33,918 nucleotides of DNA, from contig VBEK01000011.1 of assembly GCA_005889135.1 (NCBI GenBank), positions 1 through 33,918 on the forward strand, written 5' to 3'. Source of the DNA: Chloroflexota bacterium (GTDB lineage Bacteria; Chloroflexota; Dormibacteria; Dormibacterales; Dormibacteraceae). Under the pieces are notes generated by a model. The model was not told the origin of the DNA, did no database searches, and saw nothing but the letters and a program-made list of their open reading frames with translations. Below, in pieces: positions 15,469-23,237 of the stretch; the stretch's first letter is position 1, and every line of letters begins with the position of its first letter. A program made the translations under genes and the position numbers.

Positions 15469-16460
15469 CAACGGATTTCCTCCCGCCGGTGGCCGGCGGC
15501 TATCTCGACGAGTTCCTTCTCGTCCGCGTAGCGTCGCGGAACTGAGGCCACCCGGCAAGGGGTGAGCGCCCTCAGTGTGGCGGTTCGCGTTCCGCTTTCG
15601 AGGGTGGCGCGCTCGCCAACGATTGCGCCAGGGCCGACTTCAGCCACCTGCATGCCGTCGACCTCGACCGCAAAAGTGCCGTCGAGCACCAGGAACATCT
15701 CGTCGCCGGCTTCGCCCTGCTCGATGAGCGTCTTGCCCTTCGCCAGACTGCGGCCCTTCGATTTACCGCTCTTGATCACCATTTGGCCCAGCTCGCGCTC
15801 GAGCTCGCTCTCGACCTGCTTCACCAGTGCCGGCGAGTCATACGCACCCCATGGGGTTCGCTCGCCGAAGGCGTCGTTGATCCAGGTGGCGAAGTCGGTC
15901 AGGCCCGTTTCCTTGACCAGGTTGCCGCTGTGGTCATAGATCCAGTGCCGCGGAAACGCACTGGCGCCGGCCAATCCGTACTCTGTGCGGCCGTCGCTGT
16001 GGATGGTGAGGAAGAGCGTGGTCCACGCGACGGCTGAATCGATCTGGAGGAAGGGTTTGCGCGAAACGGGTCGGGGAGCCGGGACTCCGGTGCGACCACC
16101 ACAAGTCTGCATGAACCGGACGTATGTCTCTGTGACCTCAGGCTGCGGACGGATGTCGGGCATCGCCTTCGCCTTCACGGTGACCGTCTTGGGCCCGAGC
16201 CTCAATCGGGTGGCACCGATCCGGCCCTTGCCGTGCTGGCCGTAGCCAGTGATCCTTCCATCCTCCACTTCGATCCAGCCGCGCAGCTCATTGGCCTCGC
16301 GGAAGAGGTCCTGACGATGCCAGGCGTCGATGTCGTCGAGCACGGACGGGAGCGGCTCGTCGTAGTGGGCCAGACCCATGTCGAAGGGCACGGCCAGGAA
16401 TCCATTGACCGCCTCGTAGGGAATCCAGGAAATCGCGGTGACAGAGCTCTCGTATTTCAT
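15468..16460 (-). CDS. Protein with C-terminal CNB domain, head of the ABC-kinase operon
   Basis: Residues 1-225 of this 330-residue protein form a domain I do not recognise, with many aromatic residues and a beta-rich pattern. Residues 237-315 form a CNB domain with a complete phosphate-binding cassette ([16 protein letters not shown]: Glu283, Arg292, Thr293). No DNA-binding domain or membrane helix follows, so it probably acts through protein contacts or an activity of the N-terminal domain. GGAGG lies seven bases before the ATG. It is the first gene of a minus-strand operon with the ABC ATPase, permease and kinase, all joined by overlaps or an 18-base gap. Its divergent neighbour is a receiver-cyclase fusion, a plausible source of its ligand. 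Confidence 0.82.
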   Translation of the reverse strand: MKYESSVTAISWIPYEAVNGFLAVPFDMGLAHYDEPLPSVLDDIDAWHRQDLFREANELRGWIEVEDGRITGYGQHGKGRIGATRLRLGPKTVTVKAKAMPDIRPQPEVTETYVRFMQTCGGRTGVPAPRPVSRKPFLQIDSAVAWTTLFLTIHSDGRTEYGLAGASAFPRHWIYDHSGNLVKETGLTDFATWINDAFGERTPWGAYDSPALVKQVESELERELGQMVIKSGKSKGRSLAKGKTLIEQGEAGDEMFLVLDGTFAVEVDGMQVAEVGPGAIVGERATLESGTRTATLRALTPCRVASVPRRYADEKELVEIAAGHRREEIR

Positions 16461-16601
16461 TCATCAACCTCCGCCCTGCAACTTAGGGCCAGGGCAGGCC
16501 GTGGTCGATGGTGAGGGCTGGCGTCTTTGAGTAGGGTCAGCCGCACGGCGGCGGTGACGCTGGCTCCCTTGTTCGAACTCGAGTCAGCGCGTCCACTTAC
16601 G

Positions 16602-17927
16602 GTGTTGGCAAAGATCACCGTGCTAGTCGCCGACGACAGCGTGATCGTGCGCGAGGGATTGCGCGCGCTGCTGGAGACGACCGAGGATGTGGTCGTCGTC
16701 GGGTTGGCGTGCGACTACGACGAGGTGATCGCGCGCGCGGAGGCGCTCGAGCCGCAGGTGATCGTCACCGACATCCGCATGCCACCGACTTTCCAACGCG
16801 AGGGGATTGACGCCGCTCGGCTCGTGCGCAAGAGGCATCCCGGGACCGGGATCGTGATCCTGTCTCAATTCGACGACCCCGAGTACGCGGTCGCGCTGCT
16901 CAGCGAAGGCGCCTCGGGCTGCGCCTACCTGCTCAAGGATGGCTTGGCGGCCGGAGATCAGCTGGCGAGGGCGGTGCGCATCGTGACCACCGGCGGCTCC
17001 TTGCTCGATCCCAAAATTGTCGAGGCGCTGGTCCTACCGCTCGACGAGACGGACCTGACGCCCGTGGAAGAGGAACTGCTCGCGTGGGTGGCAGAGGGTA
17101 GGTCCATCAAAGCGATCGCGCTCAAGCGCTTGACCACGGGCGCTGAAGTGGCCGCGTCAGTCGCGCAGCTCTTCCTCAAGCTTGCAAAACAGGCGTCAGG
17201 CGGCGGAGAAGCGGGTCTTCGCAATCTGCGCCGGCTGCACCAGGCCATTGTCGATCGCGAGGAGCAGGGTGAGATGCTCAGCCGCCTGCTCCCAGGCGGC
17301 ATCGCAAATCGACTGCGTCAGCGTGGTCATGGTCTCGGTGACGTCCAGCAGCTCGTGGTTACCGTCCTGATCTCAGATGTGCGCGGCTACTCGGCGATCG
17401 CCGAAGTCACCGACCCGTCGCGGCTGGCGATGCAGCTAAAGGAACATCGCATAGCGGCCAGCGAAGCCATCCTGGCCCAGCGCGGGACAGTCATGCAGTT
17501 CGTCGGCGATTCAGTGATGGCGGTGTTCGGCGCCCTCGAGCCACTCGCCGATCATGCCGATCGCGCGCTCATGGCAGCCGAGTCGATGCACAGAGCCCAG
17601 TTCGCGGTCAACCGGCGATGGAAGGGGGAGGGACTCCCCATTTTTGAGCTCGGAATCGGCCTGACGACAGGGGTAGTGGCCGCCGCGCTGATCGGGAGCG
17701 ATGAGCGTGCCGAGTACTCGCTTGTGGGTGATGCCGTGAACCTCGCGCAACGCCTGCAGCAGCTGGCGTCGGGCGGTGAGACTGTGGTCAGCGATGCGAC
17801 CTATGGGGCTTTGACCATCCCTCCCCGCGCTGAAAGGCTGGGTCCGACCTCGGTCAAAGGCCGCCACGAGCCGGTTACCGCCTTTCGGGTTCACGCGCCG
17901 CAGCCAGATAGATCAGCGTCGCCTTGA
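16602..17927 (+). CDS. Response regulator-class III nucleotide cyclase fusion
   Basis: This 441-residue protein begins with a NarL-type receiver: acidic pair Asp11/Asp12, phospho-acceptor Asp57 (VTDIRMPP), Ser88 and Lys112. A degenerate LuxR-like helical segment follows (about 150-195, DLTPVEEELLAWVAEGRS, without a convincing recognition helix), then a class III cyclase domain (about 250-430). Both metal Asp residues (Asp259 in ISDVRGYS, Asp303 in VGDSVMAVF), Asn380 and Arg384 (GDAVNLAQRL) are kept, while the substrate Lys is Gln299. Phosphorylation by a kinase, perhaps the one at 10713, would control the cyclase. The start is uncertain: GTG 16602 fits the receiver best, TTG 16527 would add 25 residues, and neither has a clear ribosome-binding site. 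Its 3' end overlaps the opposite regulator gene by 53 bases. Confidence 0.85.
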   Translation: MLAKITVLVADDSVIVREGLRALLETTEDVVVVGLACDYDEVIARAEALEPQVIVTDIRMPPTFQREGIDAARLVRKRHPGTGIVILSQFDDPEYAVALLSEGASGCAYLLKDGLAAGDQLARAVRIVTTGGSLLDPKIVEALVLPLDETDLTPVEEELLAWVAEGRSIKAIALKRLTTGAEVAASVAQLFLKLAKQASGGGEAGLRNLRRLHQAIVDREEQGEMLSRLLPGGIANRLRQRGHGLGDVQQLVVTVLISDVRGYSAIAEVTDPSRLAMQLKEHRIAASEAILAQRGTVMQFVGDSVMAVFGALEPLADHADRALMAAESMHRAQFAVNRRWKGEGLPIFELGIGLTTGVVAAALIGSDERAEYSLVGDAVNLAQRLQQLASGGETVVSDATYGALTIPPRAERLGPTSVKGRHEPVTAFRVHAPQPDRSASP

Positions 17928-18555
17928 CACGGCGGTGGACCTCAGGTTCCTCGCTCAGTCCAAGCTTCGAAAAGATCGAACTGATGTGTTTTTCGACTGC
18001 CCCCTCCGTCAGGTGGAACGCCTTAGCAATGGCGGCGTTGTTCTTGCCTTCCGCCACGGCACTGAGGATTTCTTCCTCGCGCGGAGTCAGGTCGACAAGT
18101 GCTGAGCGTTTGTTTCGAGAGCGGGCGGCGATGAGATTCTCGATCACCCTGGCGTCGATCACCGAACCACCACGCGCGACCTCGCGTATGGCGTTGACGA
18201 GCTGACCCAGGTCGGACACCCGCTCCTTCAGCAGGTAAGCGCGGCCAGAGGCGCCGTGGTCTAGGAGTGCAAGGGCGTACTCGGCGTCGGCGAACTGGCT
18301 GAGCACCACAACTCCGATCGGAGGCGTGCGCCCCCTCAACTCCTCTGCCACCCGGATGCCTTCATCGGTGTTGGTGGGCGGCATTCTGATGTCGGTGAGC
18401 ACCACGTCGGGCCGTTCCCTGTCGACGGCCGCCCGCAGGGAATCCAGATCACTACACGTCGCGACGAGCTCGAGCTCATCCACCGATTGAAGAAGCTCTT
18501 TCATACCTTCGCGAATCAGGAAGCTGTCGTCCGCAAGCACAAGTCTTATCGGCAT
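17875..18555 (-). CDS. NarL/FixJ-type response regulator
   Basis: This 226-residue regulator pairs a receiver (acidic pair DD in VLADDS, phospho-acceptor Asp in VLTDIRMPP, Lys in YLLKE) with a complete LuxR-type helix-turn-helix near the end (LTPREEEILSAVAEGKNN then TEGAVEKHISSIFSKLGL). The receiver closely resembles that of the cyclase fusion next door, so the two probably arose by duplication and may share a kinase. The open frame extends to 18870, but the receiver begins at the ATG at 18555. It is divergent from the lone receiver at 18644 and convergent, with a 53-base overlap, with the cyclase fusion, which could allow antisense interplay between the transcripts. Confidence 0.9.
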   Translation of the reverse strand: MPIRLVLADDSFLIREGMKELLQSVDELELVATCSDLDSLRAAVDRERPDVVLTDIRMPPTNTDEGIRVAEELRGRTPPIGVVVLSQFADAEYALALLDHGASGRAYLLKERVSDLGQLVNAIREVARGGSVIDARVIENLIAARSRNKRSALVDLTPREEEILSAVAEGKNNAAIAKAFHLTEGAVEKHISSIFSKLGLSEEPEVHRRVKATLIYLAAAREPERR

Positions 18556-18603
18556 CGCGCAAAGGATAGGGCTGGCCCCACTGTCTTCATGGTGCAGGCT
18601 CCC

Positions 18604-18632
18604 TTGGCCGTACCCGGTTGCGCAATTAAGCT
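18604..18632 (+). promoter_or_regulatory. Candidate promoter of the lone receiver gene
   Basis: TTGGCC (18604-18609) and TAAGCT (18627-18632) are 17 bases apart, and the ATG at 18644 follows by 11 bases, giving a leader of only a few bases. A matching TAAGCTGC lies 6 bases before the GTG of the gene at 21912. Confidence 0.35.
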
Positions 18633-18643
18633 GCGGACGCAAG

Positions 18644-19018
18644 ATGCCTGTGGAAGTCTTGATCTGCGACGACCAGGAGGCGTTTCGCAGCGCCGCGCGG
18701 GAAGTCGTGGCCGCCGTGAAAGGATTCGAGGTCGTCGGCCTGGTCGAAACCGGTGAGGAGTCGGTCGTGGCCGCCGGCCGACTACGCCCAGACCTGGTCT
18801 TGATGGATGTCAACCTGCCTGACATCGACGGACTGGAGGCGAGCCGGCGCATCACAGGCGCCGACCCCAAGGTAGTGGTTCTGCTCCTGTCGACCTACGA
18901 CCTCGAGGAATTTTCGAGCCGGATCGCGGGGTCGGGAGCGATCGGATTCATCTCCAAAGCCACTTTTGGCCCCGAAGTCCTCTGCGAAGTCTGGGCCCGC
19001 GCCGCAGCGACCGATTGA
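18644..19018 (+). CDS. Stand-alone response-regulator receiver
   Basis: The 124 residues are a CheY-like receiver and nothing more: acidic pair in ICDDQ, phospho-acceptor Asp in LMDVNLPD, Ser/Thr pair in LLST and Lys in FISKA. With no output domain it would act by protein contact or as a phosphate sink for the nearby kinase. A DNA-binding domain is not simply lost downstream by frameshift, because an unrelated FAD monooxygenase starts 13 bases after the stop. That close spacing puts both in one transcript, although any functional link is unclear. Confidence 0.85.
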   Translation: MPVEVLICDDQEAFRSAAREVVAAVKGFEVVGLVETGEESVVAAGRLRPDLVLMDVNLPDIDGLEASRRITGADPKVVVLLLSTYDLEEFSSRIAGSGAIGFISKATFGPEVLCEVWARAAATD

Positions 19019-19031
19019 TCCCGGCATCCAC

Positions 19032-20174
19032 ATGAAGGCCCTGATCGCAGGCGCGGGCATAGGCGGTCTTGCGACTGCGATCGCCTTACGGCAGGCAGGC
19101 CTGGTCGTCGAAGTTCTCGAGCGCTCGCAAGAGCTGCGAGAGTCGGGTGCTGGTTTGATGATCTGGCCTAACGGCACCCGCGCGCTGCAAGCCCTGGGCG
19201 TCGCAGTCAGACGATTGGTTGTGGAGCGCATCTCATTCCGAAGCTGGCGCGGCCATGAGCTCATGGAGATCCCGATGGACATCATCTCGGAGCGGTACGG
19301 CTCCGACGTTGCTTTTGTCTCGCGTGCCGACCTACAAGCAGCCCTCACGTCGACGCTCGGCGAAGATGCGCTGAGTCTTGGCGCCGACGTTCAGAGCTTC
19401 GAGGAGACCGAAGACCACGTTGAGGTCAGACTTCGGCACGATTCGGTGGCTGGCGACCTCCTCGTCGGTGCAGACGGCATTCGCTCGGTGGTGCGCCGCG
19501 AGCTGCTTCGCGATGGCGATCCGTTCTATCTGGGATCGACCATCTGGCGCGGAGTGGTGCACAGCCCAGGTATCCCGATCGATCGTGGGCAAGGCATCAA
19601 CTGGGTCGGTCCTGGCTCCGAATTCCTCGCGTTCCATCTCCCCGATGATCGGATCTATTGGGCAGCTGTGACCAAAGAACCTCGCGGTGAGATGTCAGGG
19701 CCGGGAGGTCATAAGCAAGATCTGCTGGATAGATTTGGCCGTTGGCAGGATCCGGTCTCGGCTTTGATCGCCGCCAATGACCATGCAGCGATCCTTCGCA
19801 ACGACATGTATGACCGGCCGCCCGTCAATCATTGGAGCCGCGGGCGAGTCACGCTGGTCGGAGATGCCGCGCATCCGATGACCCCAAATCAGGGCCAGGG
19901 CGCCTGCCAGGCATTGGAAGATGCAGTCGCCCTGGGGAGGGGCTTCGCACATGCAGCTAACGTCGCCGACGCCTTCAAGTTCTATGAGCGCCAGCGTCTG
20001 GGTCGCGCCAATCGAGTCGTCAAAGCATCGCGCCAAGCCACGCGCGGGGTTCAGATCGACGCCCCAATCCTGTGCGCGATTCGTGATACCGCCGCACGCA
20101 TTCTGCCCCGAACTTTGATGCTGAGAATGCTGGACAAGACATTGTCCGCGGTGCCGGCGGGCGACTTGGACTGA
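19032..20174 (+). CDS. FAD-dependent aromatic monooxygenase-like protein
   Basis: This 380-residue group A flavoprotein monooxygenase is of the salicylate/hydroxybenzoate hydroxylase type. It has the FAD dinucleotide motif GAGIGGLATA at residues 7-16, the acidic ribose-binding end VEVLERS, the DG motif (GADGIRSVVRREL) and the GD motif (LVGDAAHPMTPNQGQGACQ, near residue 277) that closes the FAD site. The usual reaction is NAD(P)H- and oxygen-dependent hydroxylation of a small aromatic or related compound; the substrate cannot be inferred. The start is the ATG that places GAGIGG near the N-terminus, 13 bases after the receiver gene. A methyltransferase follows and may have its own promoter. Confidence 0.88.
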   Translation: MKALIAGAGIGGLATAIALRQAGLVVEVLERSQELRESGAGLMIWPNGTRALQALGVAVRRLVVERISFRSWRGHELMEIPMDIISERYGSDVAFVSRADLQAALTSTLGEDALSLGADVQSFEETEDHVEVRLRHDSVAGDLLVGADGIRSVVRRELLRDGDPFYLGSTIWRGVVHSPGIPIDRGQGINWVGPGSEFLAFHLPDDRIYWAAVTKEPRGEMSGPGGHKQDLLDRFGRWQDPVSALIAANDHAAILRNDMYDRPPVNHWSRGRVTLVGDAAHPMTPNQGQGACQALEDAVALGRGFAHAANVADAFKFYERQRLGRANRVVKASRQATRGVQIDAPILCAIRDTAARILPRTLMLRMLDKTLSAVPAGDLD

Positions 20175-20193
20175 CCTCCCGTTGTGCTATTAA
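20166..20193 (+). promoter_or_regulatory. Candidate promoter of the methyltransferase gene
   Basis: TTGGAC (20166-20171), which overlaps the monooxygenase stop, and TATTAA (20188-20193) are 16 bases apart. Transcription would begin around 20200, close to the GTG at 20202. Confidence 0.35.
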
Positions 20194-20201
20194 GGACCGC
20201 G

Positions 20202-20852
20202 GTGAGTGGATCCAAACCGCCGATGGGTCCGCAAGGGCCATCAATCGACTGGTCTGAGCTGCGCCCGAGGCGCCCCGAGGACTTCGGTGCTCTTTATGCA
20301 GCACCTCCGCCCTGGGACATAGGTCGACCCCAACGTGCATTTGTCGAGCTGGCGAGGGCTGGGGAAGTAAAGGGACGCGTGCTGGACGTAGGTTGCGGCA
20401 CAGGTGAACACGCCCTCATGGCCGCCGGACTCGGACTGGAAGCGGTCGGCATCGACGTGGTCCCCGCAGCGATCGCGATCGCCCAGCGCAAAGCGGCTGA
20501 CCGTGGTCTATCGGCGCGCTTCTTAGTGGCGAACGCGCTTGAGCTGACGTCGCTGAACGAACGGTTCGACACGGTGCTTGACTGCGGGTTGTTTCATATC
20601 TTCAAAGACGACGACCGCCTGCGCTTTGTTGACAGCCTGAGAGCGGTCGTGCCAGCCGGTGGCCGCTACTACATGCTGTGCTTCAGCGACCTGCAACCAG
20701 GCGACTCGGGGCCGCGCCGGATCGCGAAAAGCGAGATCATCGCCAGCTTTGATAACGCCTGGCATATTGACGCCATCGACCCAGCCAAGATCGACATAAC
20801 CACCAGCGCAGATGGTGTCCTCGCCTGGCGAGCGTCGATCACCCGAACCTGA
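20202..20852 (+). CDS. Class I SAM-dependent methyltransferase
   Basis: The 216-residue protein has the Rossmann-like methyltransferase core: motif I VLDVGCGTGEHA (about residue 60), an acidic end of strand 2 (VGIDVVP), FDTVLDCGLFHIF for motif IV/post-II, and a final YYMLCFSD strand. The N-terminal PPPWDIGRPQ resembles small thiol- or tellurite-resistance-type methyltransferases that act on small molecules, but the substrate is not certain. The GTG at 20202 is chosen because AAGGA (20192-20196) lies five bases before it; GTG 20184 and ATG 20223 are alternatives. It follows the FAD monooxygenase by 27 bases, so hydroxylation followed by methylation is conceivable. Confidence 0.85.
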   Translation: MSGSKPPMGPQGPSIDWSELRPRRPEDFGALYAAPPPWDIGRPQRAFVELARAGEVKGRVLDVGCGTGEHALMAAGLGLEAVGIDVVPAAIAIAQRKAADRGLSARFLVANALELTSLNERFDTVLDCGLFHIFKDDDRLRFVDSLRAVVPAGGRYYMLCFSDLQPGDSGPRRIAKSEIIASFDNAWHIDAIDPAKIDITTSADGVLAWRASITRT

Positions 20853-20953
20853 GGCGTCTCGGGCTACCCGCAGCGTCCAGTCACGACTCTGGGCGTGACG
20901 TCGAGCGACGCGCTGCGGCCGCACCTAGACTCAAATGACCAGGAGGTTTGAAG

Positions 20954-21730
20954 ATGGCTGTCGCTCTCAATTACCTGCTCGTCGATGACGCCGCTCCGGC
21001 CGCGGTGATCACCCTCAACCGCCCCGACCAGCTGAACGCCCTTTCGACTGGCCTCATGAGGGAGCTCACCGCCGAGCTCGAGCGTCAGGCTGCGCGGCCC
21101 GAAGTGCGGGCGATCGTGCTCAAGGGCGCCGGCCGTGGCTTCTCGGCGGGTCATGACCTCAAGGAGATGCAGGCCCGCTCGCTCGATGAAGAGCGCGAGA
21201 TCTTCGCCGTCTGCAACCGCCTCATGGCGACCGTTCAGTCGGTGCCGGTACCGGTGATCGCGGCCCCGCACGGCGTGGCGACCGCAGCGGGTTGCCAGCT
21301 GGTCGCGACGTGCGACCTCGCAATCGCGAGCGACGATTGCCGTTTCGCCACGTCCGGGATCAAGTACGGGCTCTTCTGCTCCACACCCGGTGTCGCCGTC
21401 GCCCGCAACGTGAGCCGAAAGCACGCGCTGGAGATGCTGCTCACCGGGCGCTTCATCGACGCGGCGACCGCAGAGCGGTGGGGCCTGATCAACCGCGCGG
21501 TCCCTCGCGAGCGGCTGGACGAAGAGGTCATCGCGCTCGTACACGAGCTGGCGCAACTGAGCCGATACGCGCTCGAGCTCGGCAAGATTGGCTTCTACAG
21601 CCAGGTCGAGGCCCGGCAGGCCGAGGCGTACGACATGATGGCCGAGGCGATCTCGTGCAACGCGGTCGCACCCGACGGCCAGGAGGGAATCGCAGCCTTC
21701 GTCGAGAAGCGTAAGCCGGTCTGGAGCTGA
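20954..21730 (+). CDS. Crotonase-fold protein, ECHDC3-like enoyl-CoA hydratase/isomerase
   Basis: This 258-residue crotonase-superfamily protein starts at an ATG placed seven bases after a perfect AGGAGG (20941-20946). The oxyanion-hole region GRGFSAGHDLKEM (about residues 60-72) and the second hole region HGVATAAGCQLVATCDLAIAS in outline are present, as are KYGLFCSTPGVAVAR and the C-terminal helices. The two catalytic glutamates of classical enoyl-CoA hydratase are not there: the first position is Gln (GCQLVA) and the second falls in ATSGIKYG. This is the pattern of the ECHDC3-like branch, whose reaction is poorly defined. It should bind an acyl-CoA, but hydration should not be assumed. It appears to be a single-gene unit. 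Confidence 0.85.
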   Translation: MAVALNYLLVDDAAPAAVITLNRPDQLNALSTGLMRELTAELERQAARPEVRAIVLKGAGRGFSAGHDLKEMQARSLDEEREIFAVCNRLMATVQSVPVPVIAAPHGVATAAGCQLVATCDLAIASDDCRFATSGIKYGLFCSTPGVAVARNVSRKHALEMLLTGRFIDAATAERWGLINRAVPRERLDEEVIALVHELAQLSRYALELGKIGFYSQVEARQAEAYDMMAEAISCNAVAPDGQEGIAAFVEKRKPVWS

Positions 21731-21911
21731 GTGTGGCTCAGCGCGCGCTCGTGTAGGTTTCGCAAATCACGTCGTGCTCGGCTCTGGCGACGTCCGAAGG
21801 GGTCCGCAATGCCTACGTAGGCGTCCTTCGCGCGTCCCTATATATATGTGAGTGGTGGCGAAGCCCGCCGCTAACGGCTCAATTCTGAAGCTGCACAGAT
21901 AAGCTGCAGCC

Positions 21912-23237
21912 GTGACCGTCGGGTCCTCCTGGTCAGCCGCACTTTCGAAGCGGCGCTTCCGCACCGTCCTCCTGATCTGGATCGGACTCCCGATCGTCTC
22001 CGTCTACCTCTGGGGCGCCGTGGTCCAGCCTGTCCTCTTTTCCGCCTACCAGGGTGACTTCCAAGAGAGCTACATGCGGGCCGCGAGCCGAATCGCCGCC
22101 GGCCAAGACCCCTACGACCTCTGCCGCACCTATGGCTGCTTTGAACCCACCGGGCCGCAGTACGTAATGCCCCCGCTCCTCGCATGGCTGCTCCAGCCGG
22201 CCATCCACGTTGACCAAAACATCGTCGCTGTCGGCGTGGTCGTCGCGCTCAATGTGGCCTTCGCCGTCTTTCTCGCAACCACGCTCCGCGCGCTGCGCGT
22301 CGCCGACTGGCAGCTCGCCGCCCTCCTGGTCCTGGTCGCCATGACCTTCGGCATGACCGGCAACATCGACGAGGGCCAGGTCAACCCGATCCTCCTCGGT
22401 CTCTCGGGCGTCTGGCTGCTCGCCTGGGTCGACGGACGCTGGTGGGGTGGGGTGGCGCTGGGAGCCGCGGTGGCGATCAAGGTCATCCAGGCCCCGACCG
22501 CCCTACTGGTCCTGATCGCCCGGCGCTGGTCGATGTTCATAACGGCGACCGCCACAGGTCTGGTCCTGTGGCTCGTCGCCACGCCGCAGTACCTTTTCGA
22601 ATACCTCTTTCAGGTCGCGCCTCAGGTCAGCGGGGGTACCGGCCTGTACGAAAATCAGTCTCCGGGCGGCACCATCACCCGCTTGATCGAGCCGGCCACC
22701 TTTCTTGGCGCCGTCTACGGAAGCCCTCCGGTCGCGCGCGTCCTGACCCTGGTCGTCTCGATCGCAGTGCTGGCGTCGACGCTGTGGCTCCTACGTCGCG
22801 CGGCGCGCGACGCCACCGGCAGGGTGCTCGAAGGCGCGGCCATCGTCGCGGCCGGCCCGTTGATCGTGACCTACTCCTGGAGCACGCACCTCGTGCTGCT
22901 GCTGCTCCCCATCCTCGTTCTGCTCGCGTGGTCCATCCGGCGCCAGGACTGGAAGGTGCTGGGCCTGCTGGCGACCGGATACCTGCTGATCAACCCGGGA
23001 CATCACTGGTTCCAGGCCCTACTGGTGTCGGGCTACCGCGACCTCGTCGTCTTGCGGCTGATGGCGGAGTTGGGTGTTATCGGTGTGTTCTTGATCTGGA
23101 TCGCGGCCTTGATGGCGGTCAGGCGCGAGCGGTCAATGAGCCTCGGCCGCGCGGCGGAAAGGCGCCGCGAATTGAAAATTGCGCAGCAGCCATGGTTCGG
23201 CGCCGAGCAGCAAGATCCAGCCGGCCTCCCAAACTAG
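21912..23237 (+). CDS. GT87-like polyprenyl-phosphate-mannose glycosyltransferase (membrane)
   Basis: This 441-residue polytopic protein has about ten hydrophobic segments and a GT-C layout. The first long loop carries an acidic motif (GDFQESYMRAASRIAAGQDPYD in outline) of the kind used as catalytic base by GT87 mannosyltransferases, and GNIDEGQVNPIL resembles a later conserved loop. Such enzymes use a polyprenyl-phosphate sugar on the outer face of the membrane to build glycolipids or glycans. The start is a GTG at 21912 with no clear ribosome-binding site; TAAGCTGC just before it resembles the -10 region at 18627. Its last 105 bases overlap the end of the opposite gene at 23133. Confidence 0.75.
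   Translation: MTVGSSWSAALSKRRFRTVLLIWIGLPIVSVYLWGAVVQPVLFSAYQGDFQESYMRAASRIAAGQDPYDLCRTYGCFEPTGPQYVMPPLLAWLLQPAIHVDQNIVAVGVVVALNVAFAVFLATTLRALRVADWQLAALLVLVAMTFGMTGNIDEGQVNPILLGLSGVWLLAWVDGRWWGGVALGAAVAIKVIQAPTALLVLIARRWSMFITATATGLVLWLVATPQYLFEYLFQVAPQVSGGTGLYENQSPGGTITRLIEPATFLGAVYGSPPVARVLTLVVSIAVLASTLWLLRRAARDATGRVLEGAAIVAAGPLIVTYSWSTHLVLLLLPILVLLAWSIRRQDWKVLGLLATGYLLINPGHHWFQALLVSGYRDLVVLRLMAELGVIGVFLIWIAALMAVRRERSMSLGRAAERRRELKIAQQPWFGAEQQDPAGLPN

Noticed and set aside
21839-21848. TATATATATG run as a promoter
   Set aside because: No suitably spaced -35 element was found and it lies about 65 bases before the GTG; left unassigned.
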